DNA of 6,864 bases from Methanosarcinaceae archaeon (lineage in GTDB: Archaea > Halobacteriota > Methanosarcinia > Methanosarcinales > Methanosarcinaceae): assembly GCA_030596385.1 (NCBI GenBank), contig JAUVKD010000046.1, forward strand, positions 1 to 6,864, written 5' to 3'. A program made the translations under genes and the position numbers. The notes beneath the pieces were generated by a model. The model was not told the origin of the DNA and did no database searches. It worked only from the letters and a program-made list of their open reading frames with translations. Below, in pieces: positions 6,278 through 6,864 of this stretch; the stretch's first letter is position 1, and each line of letters begins with the position of its first letter.

Positions 6278-6780
6278 TCACGGTAAGTGACCGATCTTTT
6301 CAGTATCCAGAATCTCATTTTCTAAATCGTCAGACATCCTAAACCAGACTGCCTGCAGTTCCTGAATAATGGTATTAAGTTCCTGCATGTCTTTTACAGG
6401 GCAGAGTTCATATCCAACTTTAACAATTCCAAGAGTTCCTGTCAATCTTATGTTCTCCTTTTCAGAAACTTTTCTGGCATCCGGATCATCAAGAGCAGCT
6501 ATGGCATTCATCTGTTTTGCTAAAACTATGACTCCTGCCTCTCCGGAATGAAGTGATTTTAGATATGCAGTATAATTATTCACAGGCATTACTTTTATCC
6601 ATTTATCGCCATCGATCTCCCCGTCGTAACAGCCTGAAGAGCGTCGTCAAATATAATTTCTTTCAAGACTATTGTGGGTATTATTGCCTGTAGGTTCAAC
6701 TTATGCAATATCTCGCGCAAAAGTTCGAATCTTCCGATCTCGCAGAAAGCACTTATGACACTATTGTCTAAAATTATCAA
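6278..6780 (-). pseudogene. DUF3368-type PIN toxin, interrupted by a one-base frameshift
   Basis: TTG at 6780-6778, six bases after GGTGA, starts MIILDNSVISAFCEIGRFEL, a PIN N-terminus with D5; E41 lies in TIVLKEIIF. This frame ends at 6597-6595. The rest continues in the next frame (DGEIDGDKWIKV, then YLKSLHSGEAGVIVLAKQ, then AALDDPDARK and TGTLGIV), which is the standard C-terminal half of DUF3368 PIN proteins, with the acidic S-G-E-A and L-D-D positions kept. One more base in the four-C run of the + strand (6619-6622) would restore a 167-residue protein (AVTTG joined to EIDGDKW). The toxin would be an RNase neutralised by the upstream antitoxin. The TTG start overlaps the antitoxin stop by four bases (TTGA). 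It differs in subfamily from the PIN toxin at 4955-5349, so it is not a duplicate of it. Confidence 0.8.
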
Positions 6781-6863
6781 TTTACTTCACCTTTTAAGGT
6801 AAGGTAATCCTTTCTCAATTCTTCAGCACTCTCTGCACCCAAACGTGGATTAATTCCTTTTTC
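6777..6863 (-). CDS. Antitoxin C-terminus (partial, cut by right edge)
   Basis: Reading leftward from the right edge, the frame gives EKGINPRLGAESAEELRKDY and then LTLKGEVN before TGA at 6779-6777. About 28 residues are visible. Its position directly before a DUF3368 PIN gene, the four-base TTGA overlap and the acidic-basic helical tail identify it as the antitoxin, possibly of the UPF0175/HTH type usually paired with DUF3368. Its DNA-binding part lies outside the window. The GGTGA near its 3' end serves as the ribosome site of the toxin. Confidence 0.65.
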   Translation of the reverse strand, partial: EKGINPRLGAESAEELRKDYLTLKGEVN

Positions 6864-6864
6864 C

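Noticed and set aside
1..6864. CRISPR array, tRNA or rRNA gene
   Set aside because: No regularly spaced direct repeats and no cloverleaf or rRNA-like conserved segments were seen on either strand by eye.

Overview
The window looks like archaeal chromosome, most likely from the Methanosarcinales or a related methanogenic or methanotrophic (ANME-type) euryarchaeon. The main grounds are a DUF1616-type membrane protein with a large extracellular half, a small secreted protein ending in a PEF-CTERM archaeosortase signal, TATA-box promoters, T-tract terminators and GGTG-type ribosome binding sites. The lineage is an inference from gene families; there is no rRNA or other phylogenetic marker here.

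Layout. Positions 3-350 hold the 3' end of a DDE transposase gene cut by the left edge. Positions 351-748 are AT-rich and non-coding, with a 10-bp inverted repeat and, at the right end, a promoter. Positions 749-3442 encode an 897-residue DUF1616 protein: five membrane segments, then about 680 residues outside the cell made of lectin-like and Ig/FN3-like beta domains with many N-glycosylation sequons. Positions 3607-4221 encode a secreted protein with a PEF-CTERM tail, preceded by its own TATA box and GGTG site. Both promoters carry the same 10-mer (ATGTCATCAT) about 35-39 bases upstream of the TATA box, a possible shared control site.

From 4263 to the right end the window is an accessory zone of gene debris and toxin-antitoxin modules. 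Two diverged copies of the same C-terminal membrane-protein fragment (about 4597-4816 and 5923-6160) can be aligned codon by codon. Between them lies a fragment of an AAA-type ATPase with a damaged Walker A motif (about 5665-5838). Each membrane-protein remnant is followed by a leftward-transcribed antitoxin/PIN-toxin pair: antitoxin 5346-5591 with toxin 4955-5349, and antitoxin 6777-6863 (partial) with toxin 6278-6780. The pairs overlap by four bases, as in translationally coupled operons. Both PIN toxin genes are interrupted by a shift equal to one missing base in or beside a homopolymer run, and all four PIN acidic positions survive across the two frames. They are either dead toxins, sequence errors, or (least likely) expressed by -1 slippage.

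Taken together, the left half is a cell-envelope locus with two surface proteins that may be co-regulated. The right half is a decayed island next to it, whose membrane-protein remnants may once have belonged to a polysaccharide or glycan export gene set. I see no clearly new system. The points most worth checking are the paired toxin frameshifts, the shared promoter motif and the multi-domain DUF1616 protein.
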